14,607 nt of DNA. It comes from JBBQZU01 sp041749535 (GTDB lineage: Bacteria; Bacteroidota; Bacteroidia; Flavobacteriales_D; Cryomorphaceae). The stretch spans positions 1-14,607 of the forward strand of contig JBGTBE010000109.1 of assembly GCA_041749535.1 (NCBI GenBank). The letters are read 5' to 3'. The notes under the pieces are model-generated. The model was not told where the DNA came from and ran no database searches. It saw only the letters and a program-made list of their open reading frames with translations. Position 1 is the stretch's first letter. Each line of letters starts with the position of its first letter. The translations under genes and the position numbers were made by a program. Below, piece after piece: positions 1 through 7,745 of the stretch.

Positions 1-1856
1 GTAGCCATTATTACGTAATGCTTTTTGATGTACTCTACATCTTTGAGGTTCTCCACGTTGATATAGGCCATTATCTTATCATCCTGCTCTATATTGATAA
101 GGTTCTGCAATGCCCGGCCTTTAGAAATTTTAGTACCCTCAGGAATTTCGAATACCCGCATCCAGAAGCATTTCCCTTTCTCTGTGAAGATCAATAAATA
201 ATTGTGGTTGGTTGCTACAAAAAGGTGTTCGAGGAAGTCTTCATCTCGCGTGGTGCTGCCTTTCGAGCCTACCCCGCCCCTGCTTTGGGTTTTATATTCA
301 ATAAGTGCAGTTCGCTTTATATAGCCCATGTGAGATACCGTAACAACCACTTCTTCATCGGCGATCAAATCTTCAATGCTCATTTCATTGGCACTGTACT
401 CAATAACTGATCTGCGTTCGTCACCAAATTTGTCTCTTACCTCAATTAACTCATCCTTGATAATCTGCATCCTAAGTTCTTCATTATCTAGAATGGACTT
501 CAAGTAGTCTATTAACTTCATGAGGTCGGCGTGCTCTTCCCGAATTTTATCTCTTTCGAGTCCAGTAAGTTTTTGAAGGCGCATATCAAGTATGGCCCTG
601 GCTTGAATTTCTGAAAGTCCGAACCTTTCCATCAAACCTGAGCGTGCATCTTCGGGGGTGTTGCTCGCCCTAATCAATGCAATCACTTCATCAAGGTTGT
701 CAAGGGCTATCAGGAGCCCTTCGAGAATATGTGCGCGCTCTTCGGCTTTTCGCAATTCATATTGGGTTCTTCTCACAACCACCTCGTGCCTGTGCTCCAC
801 GAAAAGCTCAACCATGTTTTTGAGGTTGAGCACCACCGGTCTGCCCTTAACCAAGGCAATGTTATTTACTGAAAAAGAACTTTGTAGCGCAGTGTACTTA
901 TATAATTTATTCAATACCACATTTGGTATGGCATCGCGCTTCAATTCATACACAATTCGCATTCCATTCCTATCGCTCTCATCTCGAAGATCGCTGATTC
1001 CATCTATCTTCTTATCATTCACAAGATCAGCGGTTTTCTTTATCATTTCCGCCTTATTAACTTGAAAAGGAATCTCAGTAACAATGATCGCTTCCCGGCC
1101 TTCTCTAATCTGTTCAAAACTCGCTTTGGCGCGCATCATCACCCTGCCCCGACCAGTCTCAAATGCCAGCTTCACGCCCTCATAACCATAAATGGTTCCT
1201 CCGGTCGGGAAATCGGGCGCCTTAATGTGTTCCATCAACCCGGCAATGTCTATGTCATTGTTATCGATGTATGCCACAATGGCATTCACAGTTTCAGTAA
1301 GGTTATGTGGTGGCATGTTGGTTGCCATGCCCACTGCTATACCACTCGCGCCATTTACTAAGAGGTTAGGGATTCGCGTAGGAAGCACAGTTGGTTCTTG
1401 CAGAGAATCGTCAAAATTATTTTGGAAATCAACGGTTTCTTTGTCGAGATCGGCAAGTAGCTCTTCAGCTATTTTGCGCAATCTCGCTTCCGTATAACGC
1501 ATTGCAGCCGGACTGTCTCCATCTACAGATCCGAAGTTACCCTGACCATCAACCAGTGGGTACCTAAGTGACCATTCCTGCGCCATCCGTACCATTGCAT
1601 CGTAAACCGATGTGTCTCCATGAGGGTGGTATTTACCGAGTACTTCTCCGACAATACGAGCGGATTTCTTGTATGCTCTATTTGAAAGTACACCAAGGTC
1701 TAACATACCATATAGTACCCGTCGGTGCACAGGTTTTAGACCGTCTCTTACATCTGGGAGTGCCCGTGATACAATTACCGACATTGAATAATCAATGTAA
1801 GCCGAGCGCATTTCATCTTCGATGTTTATAGGAATTATCTTTTCTCCTTCTGCCAT
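1..1856 (-). CDS. gyrA: DNA gyrase subunit A (3' end beyond window)
   Basis: This is the breakage-reunion subunit of DNA gyrase, which pairs with GyrB to introduce negative supercoils using ATP. The reading frame starts at the ATG at 1854-1856 (MAEGEKIIPINIEDEMRSAY) and stays open to the window edge. That gives about 618 codons, so the last quarter (most of the C-terminal DNA-wrapping beta-pinwheel) is missing. The catalytic tyrosine is Tyr121 in the AAMRYTEAR motif (codon 1494-1496), matching E. coli Tyr122. The quinolone-determining stretch reads HPHGDTSVYDAMVRMAQ, with Thr82, Ser83 and Asp86 at the positions of E. coli Ser83, Ala84 and Asp87. The YPLVDGQGNFGSVDGD and GIAVGMATNMPPHN blocks are intact. 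It is divergent from clpC across about 250 bp. Several plus-strand open frames here are antisense shadows. The identification is certain; only the missing end is unknown. Confidence 0.98.
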   Translation of the reverse strand, partial: MAEGEKIIPINIEDEMRSAYIDYSMSVIVSRALPDVRDGLKPVHRRVLYGMLDLGVLSNRAYKKSARIVGEVLGKYHPHGDTSVYDAMVRMAQEWSLRYPLVDGQGNFGSVDGDSPAAMRYTEARLRKIAEELLADLDKETVDFQNNFDDSLQEPTVLPTRIPNLLVNGASGIAVGMATNMPPHNLTETVNAIVAYIDNNDIDIAGLMEHIKAPDFPTGGTIYGYEGVKLAFETGRGRVMMRAKASFEQIREGREAIIVTEIPFQVNKAEMIKKTADLVNDKKIDGISDLRDESDRNGMRIVYELKRDAIPNVVLNKLYKYTALQSSFSVNNIALVKGRPVVLNLKNMVELFVEHRHEVVVRRTQYELRKAEERAHILEGLLIALDNLDEVIALIRASNTPEDARSGLMERFGLSEIQARAILDMRLQKLTGLERDKIREEHADLMKLIDYLKSILDNEELRMQIIKDELIEVRDKFGDERRSVIEYSANEMSIEDLIADEEVVVTVSHMGYIKRTALIEYKTQSRGGVGSKGSTTRDEDFLEHLFVATNHNYLLIFTEKGKCFWMRVFEIPEGTKISKGRALQNLINIEQDDKIMAYINVENLKDVEYIKKHYVIMA

Positions 1857-1910
1857 TTTGTATCTATTATAGGAAAGTGTACGGTTTTTGATGACACTTT
1901 ACGCGACCCG

Positions 1911-1918
1911 CGAAGGTA
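1911..1918 (-). promoter_or_regulatory. Candidate gyrA -7 box
   Basis: The minus strand reads TACCTTCG, one base from the Bacteroidota sigma-A -7 consensus TAnnTTTG. It lies about 55 bases upstream of the gyrA ATG, which would give a leader of roughly 45-50 nt. No convincing -33 TTG sits at the usual spacing, so this is a motif match only. Confidence 0.35.
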
Positions 1919-2022
1919 CCTAATTCAATCTCGGGGATCAGGTGTCATGGTGCTATAATTTTCAACAAAAACCTGTGCAATAAAAAGGAAGATTGAGAAT
2001 CAAAGCCATCTTGATATCAACT

Positions 2023-2030
2023 TATATTTG
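2023..2030 (+). promoter_or_regulatory. Candidate clpC -7 box
   Basis: TATATTTG is an exact match to the Bacteroidota -7 element TAnnTTTG, about 78 bases before the clpC ATG. A TTG at the ideal -33 spacing is not present; the nearest are too close or too far. There is no CtsR-like direct repeat and no obvious CIRCE inverted repeat in the 250-bp divergent region, so no known heat-shock operator can be pointed to. Confidence 0.4.
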
Positions 2031-2108
2031 AATTTATCGTTATTCCCTGTATATTCGGGTGAGTTTGCCTGTTGATTTGGAAGGATGATATAAAATAAGA
2101 AGAAGATT

Positions 2109-4709
2109 ATGGAAGCAAAGTTTTCACCACGCGTGAAAGACGTAATAAGCTACAGCCGCGAAGAAGCGCTTAGACTTGGACACGATTTTATAGGAGTAGA
2201 ACACCTTTTGCTCGGAATTATCAGAGAAGGAGAAGGAACTGCTGTGCAAATAATGAAGAGCTTGGGTGTAAACCTAAAAGAGCTTCGAAGGGTCGTAGAG
2301 TCTACCACTCGGGCGGCTTCTGCGAAAAGTGGAAATTTGGGCAACATCCCCCTGGTAAAGCAGGCAGAAAAGGTCCTTAAAATCACATATTTGGAAGCCA
2401 AGCTGTTCAAAAGTCCTACCATTGGCACTGAGCATCTACTCCTCAGTATACTCAAGGATGAAGACAATGTCGCTACCCGATCATTGTTGAAATTTAATGT
2501 AGACTATGACTCAGTTCGCGAAGAACTAGAGACACTGCGCTCAGGAACTCAGGCATCAAGACCTGGTCAGGATTCGAAGCCTGATATGCCAAGGTCAGAA
2601 TTCCCTGGTCCTAATGATGATGATGAGGATGATATGTCATCAGGATTTTCAGCTTCACAAGGGAGCACACAGCGAAAATCTGGCGAAAGCAAATCCAAAA
2701 CGCCTGTACTCGACAATTTTGGCAGAGACCTTACTAAGATGGCTGAGGATGGTAAATTGGACCCGATAGTGGGGCGTGAGAATGAGATAGAACGTGTTTC
2801 GCAAATTTTATCGAGACGCAAGAAGAACAATCCTGTGCTCATTGGTGAACCCGGAGTTGGTAAATCAGCCATTGCAGAGGGTCTTGCATTGCGCATCGTA
2901 CAGAGAAAAGTTTCTCGGGTACTCTTTGACAAGCGAATTGTCTCGCTCGACGTGGCATCGCTTGTAGCAGGTACCAAGTACCGAGGCCAATTTGAAGAGC
3001 GAATGAAAGCTGTGATGAACGAGCTTGAAAAATCACCAGATGTGATTCTCTTCATCGATGAGATTCACACCATAGTTGGTGCAGGTGGTGCAAGTGGTTC
3101 CCTTGATGCATCCAACATGTTTAAGCCAGCTTTGGCCAGAGGTGAGATTCAATGTATTGGAGCCACCACGCTGGATGAATACAGACAGTATATCGAAAAG
3201 GACGGAGCGCTCGAACGCCGCTTTCAGAAAGTGATGGTGGAACCCACCACCGTGGAAGAAACCATACAGATACTTCACAATATAAAGGAGAAGTATGAGG
3301 AGCACCATATGGTGGTGTACACTCCTGAAGCAATAAATGCATGCGTAACGCTCACTGCGCGCTATATTTCAGACAGGCATCTTCCAGATAAAGCCATTGA
3401 TGCTTTGGATGAAGTAGGCTCTCGCGTGCACATTACTAACATCAATGTGCCAACTGAAATTATAGAAGCTGAAAAGAAAATTGAGGAAATAAAGGAAGAA
3501 AAGAACCGGGTGGTGCGCAGCCAGAAGTATGAAGAGGCTGCTAAATTGCGCGACAAAGAGCGCAGTTTGATAGAAGAACTTGAGAGAGCCAAGACCCGCT
3601 GGGAAGAAGCGTCTAAGAACCACCGTGAAACTGTGACGGTTGACAACGTTGAAGAAGTTGTATCTATGATGACTGGTATTCCTGTTCGCCGCATTGCAGA
3701 GAAGGAAAGCGGACGCCTGTCCAGAATGAATGAAGACCTGCAAGGCAGAGTTATAGGTCAAGAAGATGCCATTAAAAAAGTAGTAAAAGCCATTCAGCGG
3801 AATCGCGCAGGTCTTAAGGACCCCAACAAGCCCATAGGTTCATTCATCTTTCTCGGACCAACTGGGGTTGGGAAAACCCAACTGGCCAAAGAACTCGCGA
3901 AATTTCTGTTCCAAAGTGAAGATGCGCTGATAAGAATTGACATGAGCGAGTATATGGAGAAGTTTGCTGTGAGTAGACTCATTGGTGCACCTCCGGGTTA
4001 TATTGGCTATGAAGAAGGTGGGCAGCTTACCGAAAAAGTAAGGCGTCGCCCCTACTCTATTATTTTGCTGGATGAGATTGAAAAGGCGCACCCTGATGTG
4101 TTCAATCTTCTGCTACAAGCATTGGATGATGGTCAACTAACAGACAGTTTGGGTAGGAAAATTGACTTCAGAAACACGATAATGATCATGACTTCGAATA
4201 TAGGAGCCAGACAGTTAAGTGATTTTGGCACGGGTGTAGGCTTTGGTACCAAAGCCCGTGTGGAAGGTGAAGCTACTGCTCAGCAAGCCATCATTCAAAG
4301 TGCCCTTAAAAAGGCATTTGCACCAGAATTCCTAAACAGGATTGATGATGTAGTTATCTTCAACTCTCTGACCAGGGAGCATATCCACAAGGTAATTGAT
4401 ATAGAACTTGCTAAATTGTACGGCCGAATATCAGCACTGGGATATAAGATTAAAATGACCGATCAAGCAAAGGACATCATTGCTGAACGGGGATTTGATG
4501 AGAAATTTGGTGCCCGGCCACTTAAGAGGGCCATTCAAAAATACATTGAAGATCCTCTCGCAGAAGAAATCATCAATGCAAATCTTGAAGAAGGTGATAC
4601 CATTACAATTGGTTACAAGAAAGAAAAGGACGAAGTGCAGATAAAGATTGTAAAGGGTAAGAAGACCAAAGAATCTGAAGAACCCAAGTCAGACGAAGAA
4701 CAACAATAA
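2109..4709 (+). CDS. clpC: ClpC-type AAA+ unfoldase, Clp protease ATP-binding subunit
   Basis: This is a Hsp100 unfoldase that threads proteins into ClpP for degradation in the cytoplasm. It has 866 residues, longer than the roughly 810 of Bacillus ClpC. A double Clp-N domain (about 1-145) is followed by an unusually long acidic linker (about 146-200, six acidic residues within 170-175). AAA+ domain D1 has Walker A GEPGVGKS at 246-253, Walker B IDE at 316-318, pore-loop KYRG near 290 and an arginine-finger region at 366-372. A UVR/M-type coiled-coil segment (about 450-510, EEAAKLRDKE) marks ClpC rather than ClpA or ClpB. D2 has Walker A GPTGVGKT at 583-590, Walker B LLDE at 653-656 and pore-loop GYIG. 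The VGF tripeptide at 710-712 sits where ClpP-docking loops lie, so partnership with ClpP is expected. The start is preceded by an A/G-rich stretch. It is transcribed alone and ends at a strong terminator. Confidence 0.97.
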   Translation: MEAKFSPRVKDVISYSREEALRLGHDFIGVEHLLLGIIREGEGTAVQIMKSLGVNLKELRRVVESTTRAASAKSGNLGNIPLVKQAEKVLKITYLEAKLFKSPTIGTEHLLLSILKDEDNVATRSLLKFNVDYDSVREELETLRSGTQASRPGQDSKPDMPRSEFPGPNDDDEDDMSSGFSASQGSTQRKSGESKSKTPVLDNFGRDLTKMAEDGKLDPIVGRENEIERVSQILSRRKKNNPVLIGEPGVGKSAIAEGLALRIVQRKVSRVLFDKRIVSLDVASLVAGTKYRGQFEERMKAVMNELEKSPDVILFIDEIHTIVGAGGASGSLDASNMFKPALARGEIQCIGATTLDEYRQYIEKDGALERRFQKVMVEPTTVEETIQILHNIKEKYEEHHMVVYTPEAINACVTLTARYISDRHLPDKAIDALDEVGSRVHITNINVPTEIIEAEKKIEEIKEEKNRVVRSQKYEEAAKLRDKERSLIEELERAKTRWEEASKNHRETVTVDNVEEVVSMMTGIPVRRIAEKESGRLSRMNEDLQGRVIGQEDAIKKVVKAIQRNRAGLKDPNKPIGSFIFLGPTGVGKTQLAKELAKFLFQSEDALIRIDMSEYMEKFAVSRLIGAPPGYIGYEEGGQLTEKVRRRPYSIILLDEIEKAHPDVFNLLLQALDDGQLTDSLGRKIDFRNTIMIMTSNIGARQLSDFGTGVGFGTKARVEGEATAQQAIIQSALKKAFAPEFLNRIDDVVIFNSLTREHIHKVIDIELAKLYGRISALGYKIKMTDQAKDIIAERGFDEKFGARPLKRAIQKYIEDPLAEEIINANLEEGDTITIGYKKEKDEVQIKIVKGKKTKESEEPKSDEEQQ

Positions 4710-4710
4710 A

Positions 4711-4732
4711 GAAGGCCCGAAAGGGCTTTTTT
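4711..4732 (+). terminator. Intrinsic terminator of clpC
   Basis: Just after the clpC TAA, a GC-rich stem (GCCC paired with GGGC, extended by A-T and G-T pairs) closes on a GAAA tetraloop and runs into six T residues. It lies between clpC and the convergent kelch gene. Read on the minus strand, the hairpin is followed only by an interrupted T-rich stretch, so two-way termination is possible but weaker. Confidence 0.88.
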
Positions 4733-4747
4733 AGTTTATAGTCGCTG

Positions 4748-5941
4748 CTATAACTTTATCAACCTGAGTGTTTCATTGATTTCATTTCCCGTAAGGTGTA
4801 CAATATAAATCCCGGCTGGTAAAAAGCCAAGATCCAGCTTGCTTTCACTTCTCGATAAAGCTGAAGTGTGTAATTCCGTCCCTGCTAAACTTAATACGGT
4901 GCAAACCACAGTTGAAGTGCAATTGAAATTCACATAAAAAATCCCTGTATTTGGATTTGGATATAGGCTTACACGTTCATATCCTTTGTTTACAGGCAAA
5001 TGAGTGGTAAGTTCCACTTTCCAGGTTTCGCTGAGACGCTGATTATTGCTATTAATCCCTGTTGAATAGTAAAAACCGAAATCGCCAGACATCACCATGC
5101 CGCCCTTCCTGCCAAAAGATGGCATCGAAGCGAGCTCCACCCAATTTTGCGCATCGATGTTATACTGCCAAAGATCATTAAAATATTGGCCATCAGAACC
5201 CAAACCACCAAAGGCGTACAGTTGGTCAACCTGTGCAGTAAGGGTGGTGTATGAGCGACCAATACCAGGAAAGGAAAGTAGCTCATCCCAGGTATCTGAG
5301 TCTGGGTTGTAGCTAAATAGTTCATTGCTGTATATCCCATCGGCCACAAGCCCGAATGCGATATACCCTGTGCCATTCAATGATGCAGCTCCCGCTCTCC
5401 ATCTTGGTCCAAAAGAGAAATTCTGTTTTTGCAGCCATGTATCATTCACCATATCATAGCACCAAACTTCATCGGTCAAAGCACCGCTGGCAAAGCGGCC
5501 ACCAAGTATGTATGCCAGCCCACCAATTTGAAAAGCAGCTGCTCCACTCCTTCCTTCGGCTGGCATGGGCGTCATGCCAGTCCAGGTATCCATGTCCACA
5601 TCGTATCTCCACATATCATTCAGCCAGCCGCTATTGCCCACACCACCAAATACGAAACCATAATTGTCTAGCGCAAAACCGCAGGCATACTGCCGCTCAA
5701 ATCCTTCTGGTAGTGGTTCCGATACACTCCAGGACTCGTTCTCAAAATCGAATACATAAAAATCGCGGGAGGCCAAGAACCAAGGCAGCAATCCAGTGCC
5801 GCACCAACCTGTGCTGCCTAAAACAAAGGAGACCCCATCATCGCGATCTTCGCCTGGAAAGTCCGGCATTTCTATCCACACCTGGCCGCGTGCAGGTAGC
5901 AGAACTAAGAGTAAAAAAACGGACTGAACTAATTTCTGCAC
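4748..5941 (-). CDS. Secreted kelch-repeat beta-propeller protein with T9SS sorting domain
   Basis: A 397-residue exported protein. A Sec signal peptide (about 1-19, hydrophobic FLLLVLLPA then RG-Q) precedes a kelch propeller. Tryptophans at 71, 120, 169, 218 and 267 recur every 49 residues, each a short distance after a Tyr-x-x-Asp/Asn type turn, and are interleaved with GG-type strands (FVFGG, YILGG, YAFGG). The C-terminal domain (about 321-397, LYPNPNTGIF through LPAGIYIVHL to a terminal RLIKL) is a type A Por-secretion sorting domain, so the protein is probably delivered to or through the outer surface by the type IX system. Kelch propellers usually bind proteins or glycans; no catalytic site is visible and the ligand is unknown. 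The first codon is GTG at 5939-5941; no in-frame ATG lies between it and the upstream stop at 5978-5980. No Shine-Dalgarno is evident. Confidence 0.88.
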   Translation of the reverse strand: MQKLVQSVFLLLVLLPARGQVWIEMPDFPGEDRDDGVSFVLGSTGWCGTGLLPWFLASRDFYVFDFENESWSVSEPLPEGFERQYACGFALDNYGFVFGGVGNSGWLNDMWRYDVDMDTWTGMTPMPAEGRSGAAAFQIGGLAYILGGRFASGALTDEVWCYDMVNDTWLQKQNFSFGPRWRAGAASLNGTGYIAFGLVADGIYSNELFSYNPDSDTWDELLSFPGIGRSYTTLTAQVDQLYAFGGLGSDGQYFNDLWQYNIDAQNWVELASMPSFGRKGGMVMSGDFGFYYSTGINSNNQRLSETWKVELTTHLPVNKGYERVSLYPNPNTGIFYVNFNCTSTVVCTVLSLAGTELHTSALSRSESKLDLGFLPAGIYIVHLTGNEINETLRLIKL

Positions 5942-6024
5942 AGTGCGGAATCTATGGTATGCTGACTTGATGGGTCTCTAGTAAACGTCTCATATTGGGA
6001 AATGATATTTCCGCGAATTAATAA

Positions 6025-6390
6025 TCAAACTAATTTGAAAGGTCTGGATGTAATCTGATTCGAAAAAGTAATTTTTAAGGTGTAATCTCCTTTCTGTAAT
6101 GCGCCCAGACCGATTGCTTTTTGGTGATTTCCTGCTTTCAAAGATTCTTCGAAAAGTAAAAGAACCATCACTCCACTTTCAGAAAAAACTTCAGCCTTCA
6201 CGTTATTCGTTGATGGCAGGTCAAAGGTAAGCAACTCTGTTTCTGTCAAAACGCTGTTCGCAAAAGGGTGCAGGTAAGGAAAGCTTTCATGAATCTCATT
6301 GCGTCGTAGAAATCGCTTTAACCAACGCAGAAACACTACCACGAAAATGGTTGCCAACCCAATAAGGATGTAACGCTCCAACTGGCTCAT
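6025..6390 (-). CDS. Small membrane-anchored protein with T9SS-CTD/FlgD-like beta domain
   Basis: A 121-residue protein I cannot name. One hydrophobic helix spans about residues 8-22 and is followed at once by a basic cluster (RWLKRFLRR), which by the positive-inside rule puts the C-terminal part in the cytoplasm. Residues about 48-121 have the strand pattern of an Ig-like FlgD or T9SS sorting domain: LPSTNNVKAEVFSESGVMV, then KAGNH, then LQKGDYTLKI and a final RPFKLV. This resembles the tail of the neighbouring kelch protein, although the YPNP motif is degenerate (YLHPF). There is no cleavable signal peptide and no cargo domain, so it is unlikely to be an ordinary T9SS substrate. It begins 9 bases after the DUF493 gene stops, so the two are probably co-transcribed. 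The gene is well supported; the domain reading is inference. Confidence 0.75.
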   Translation of the reverse strand: MSQLERYILIGLATIFVVVFLRWLKRFLRRNEIHESFPYLHPFANSVLTETELLTFDLPSTNNVKAEVFSESGVMVLLLFEESLKAGNHQKAIGLGALQKGDYTLKITFSNQITSRPFKLV

Positions 6391-6399
6391 ATATATTTG

Positions 6400-6675
6400 T
6401 TAAAGTGCAATTAAACCTTCTATAAGCGCAGCCTTAGCATAACAGTCCATCACTGCATCCGAGCTGGTCATAATTTCCCTTGCAGTAATGCTGGTATATT
6501 TACCATTCTTAGAAGGCCTAAGTCTTATTTCTGCAGTTTCTGCATTGAACAATGCCTCCACCTTCGCGATCTTTTCTGAGTCTGATGGCACAATAAATTT
6601 AAACATATACAATGCGGGCCAATCATGGCTTGCATCAAGCTGTAATTTTATTCTGTTGAAATCTGCTTCGTTCAT
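6400..6675 (-). CDS. DUF493 (YbeD-like) family protein
   Basis: A small soluble protein of 91 residues from the chosen ATG. The pattern WPALYMFKFIVPSD, a spacer, then RPSKNGKYTSITAREIM and a final strand ending EGLIAL matches the ferredoxin-like DUF493/YbeD family. Its members are small alpha/beta proteins, often proposed to be regulatory, with no settled biochemical role. The frame extends upstream to an ATG at 6709-6711, but I prefer 6675. The family normally begins near MNEADFNRIKLQL, the extra 12 residues look unrelated, and a TAnnTTTG-type box lies between the two ATGs. It appears to be the first gene of a two-gene minus-strand unit with the membrane protein downstream, and is divergent from the sigma-factor operon. 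Confidence 0.82.
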   Translation of the reverse strand: MNEADFNRIKLQLDASHDWPALYMFKFIVPSDSEKIAKVEALFNAETAEIRLRPSKNGKYTSITAREIMTSSDAVMDCYAKAALIEGLIAL

Positions 6676-6681
6676 TGTATG

Positions 6682-6689
6682 CAAAAGTA
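6682..6689 (-). promoter_or_regulatory. Candidate -7 box for the DUF493 unit
   Basis: The minus strand reads TACTTTTG, an exact TAnnTTTG match, ending only six bases before the ATG at 6675. This would give an almost leaderless transcript, and it argues against the longer start at 6711, which would lie upstream of the promoter. No clear -33 TTG is seen. Confidence 0.4.
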
Positions 6690-6785
6690 CAATCGATTGC
6701 GGGTTTATCATTGTAAATTGGCACCCAGTGTTTTTTTTATGAATAATATGAACGCATCCCAGAGAAGGGTGTACTGAAGGGTACT

Positions 6786-7745
6786 ATGAGAATCATCCTA
6801 TTCATTGCCTTTATGCTACCAATTCTGCTCCTTGCTCAAAAACCATACGAGCTGGAAAGGTACCCTGCAGCGCACTATCAGCAGCAATTACAGAAAATTG
6901 AATTGCCTTACACTGCCGAATCTGCGGTTGAAGCTTATTGGCTGGCCTACAAGGTACAGCGCGCATCAGATCCCGGGAACTCTTTTCCTGCATCCAATTC
7001 GATTCGCTCGAGCGCAAAAGATGTGCTACAAGCAGCGGATAGTAACAATCATGAATTATTGGCCATTGCCTTTATAGAAAGCCAGGGTTCTAAAGCGGCC
7101 TGTGAGTCGCTGATCGCTTCTGCTTCAGTTTCCAGGAATGTGCTTCCATATAGATTTGTAGCTGCATTTCTACTTGGAAATGAAAAGGAAGAGCGTCGTA
7201 CTTTGCAGGAAATGGAATCACAGGGTATGATAGGTTCCGTAATGAAAGCCTTCGGTGAAAATGCCATGCGATCAGCCGTGGAAAATGAGGTGTGTATTAC
7301 TTCGGGAATGCAGGATCTGATAGCCATCAGGTCAGCCCAACTCATAAAGGGTTTGAATAGTAAAGCAGTAATCCACAATATATTTGCTTCTAAATGTGCT
7401 GCGTTCCAAGGGAAATCGACCGAATCGCACTTTTCAGGAAAGGAAAGACTGTGGATATCTCCGGTTTGTCCGGAAGCATTGCTCCGCAAATATGCGAGTA
7501 GCCTGCAAATGATTGGCCTTGGATATGCCATATTTTCAACAGAATCGGTAGAAAGCAGCACAATAAGATTTTCGGTAGCAGCAGGCAAGATGGTATGGAG
7601 TAAAACGTCGGATGGTGTGCTCACCCCCGCCGACAAAGGATTGCTGCAAGCCTTGAAGCCACTCGCCGAGGCAATGGAAAGACTGGGATTTCGAAAAGAA
7701 TCTGCTTCACTAAACAACTTTATAAAGTACCAAGCCAATCGTTGA
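6786..7745 (+). CDS. Secreted protein of unknown function, first gene of ECF sigma operon
   Basis: A 319-residue protein I do not recognise. A Sec signal peptide is clear (about 1-17, MRIILFIAFMLPILLLA before Q18; no lipobox cysteine), so the mature chain should be periplasmic or exported. The mature part looks mainly alpha-helical (runs such as SAVEAYWLAYKVQ and KGLLQALKPLAEAMERLG). It has four cysteines at about 105, 170, 204 and 228, which could form disulfides. No T9SS tail, membrane span or catalytic motif is visible. Its stop codon overlaps the presumed TTG start of the sigma factor (TTGA), so the two are probably translationally coupled. Being made together with a sigma factor and a membrane anti-sigma candidate suggests a sensory or effector role in the envelope, but that is inference from position alone. 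A 229-codon minus-strand frame across it is a shadow. Confidence 0.85.
   Translation: MRIILFIAFMLPILLLAQKPYELERYPAAHYQQQLQKIELPYTAESAVEAYWLAYKVQRASDPGNSFPASNSIRSSAKDVLQAADSNNHELLAIAFIESQGSKAACESLIASASVSRNVLPYRFVAAFLLGNEKEERRTLQEMESQGMIGSVMKAFGENAMRSAVENEVCITSGMQDLIAIRSAQLIKGLNSKAVIHNIFASKCAAFQGKSTESHFSGKERLWISPVCPEALLRKYASSLQMIGLGYAIFSTESVESSTIRFSVAAGKMVWSKTSDGVLTPADKGLLQALKPLAEAMERLGFRKESASLNNFIKYQANR

Noticed and set aside
658..1831. Several plus-strand frames of 87-135 codons in the first 1.9 kb
   Set aside because: They lie antisense to gyrA, whose conserved motifs read without a break on the minus strand.
4737..4752. Inverted repeat TATAG/CTATA beside the clpC terminator
   Set aside because: Only five A/T-rich base pairs, and it overlaps the stop codon of the kelch gene; likely chance.
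5356..5970. A 204-codon plus-strand open frame across the kelch gene
   Set aside because: It is antisense to a gene with a clear signal peptide, regular repeats and a sorting domain. Its own translation is rich in His, Arg and Gln with no domain pattern.
6676..6711. Longer start (ATG at 6709-6711) for the DUF493 protein
   Set aside because: The added 12 residues do not fit the family's N-terminus, and an exact TAnnTTTG box sits between this ATG and the preferred one.
7049..7738. A 229-codon minus-strand open frame opposite the secreted-protein gene
   Set aside because: The plus-strand frame has a signal peptide and couples to the sigma factor. The minus frame is serine-rich shadow sequence with no recognisable start signal or family.
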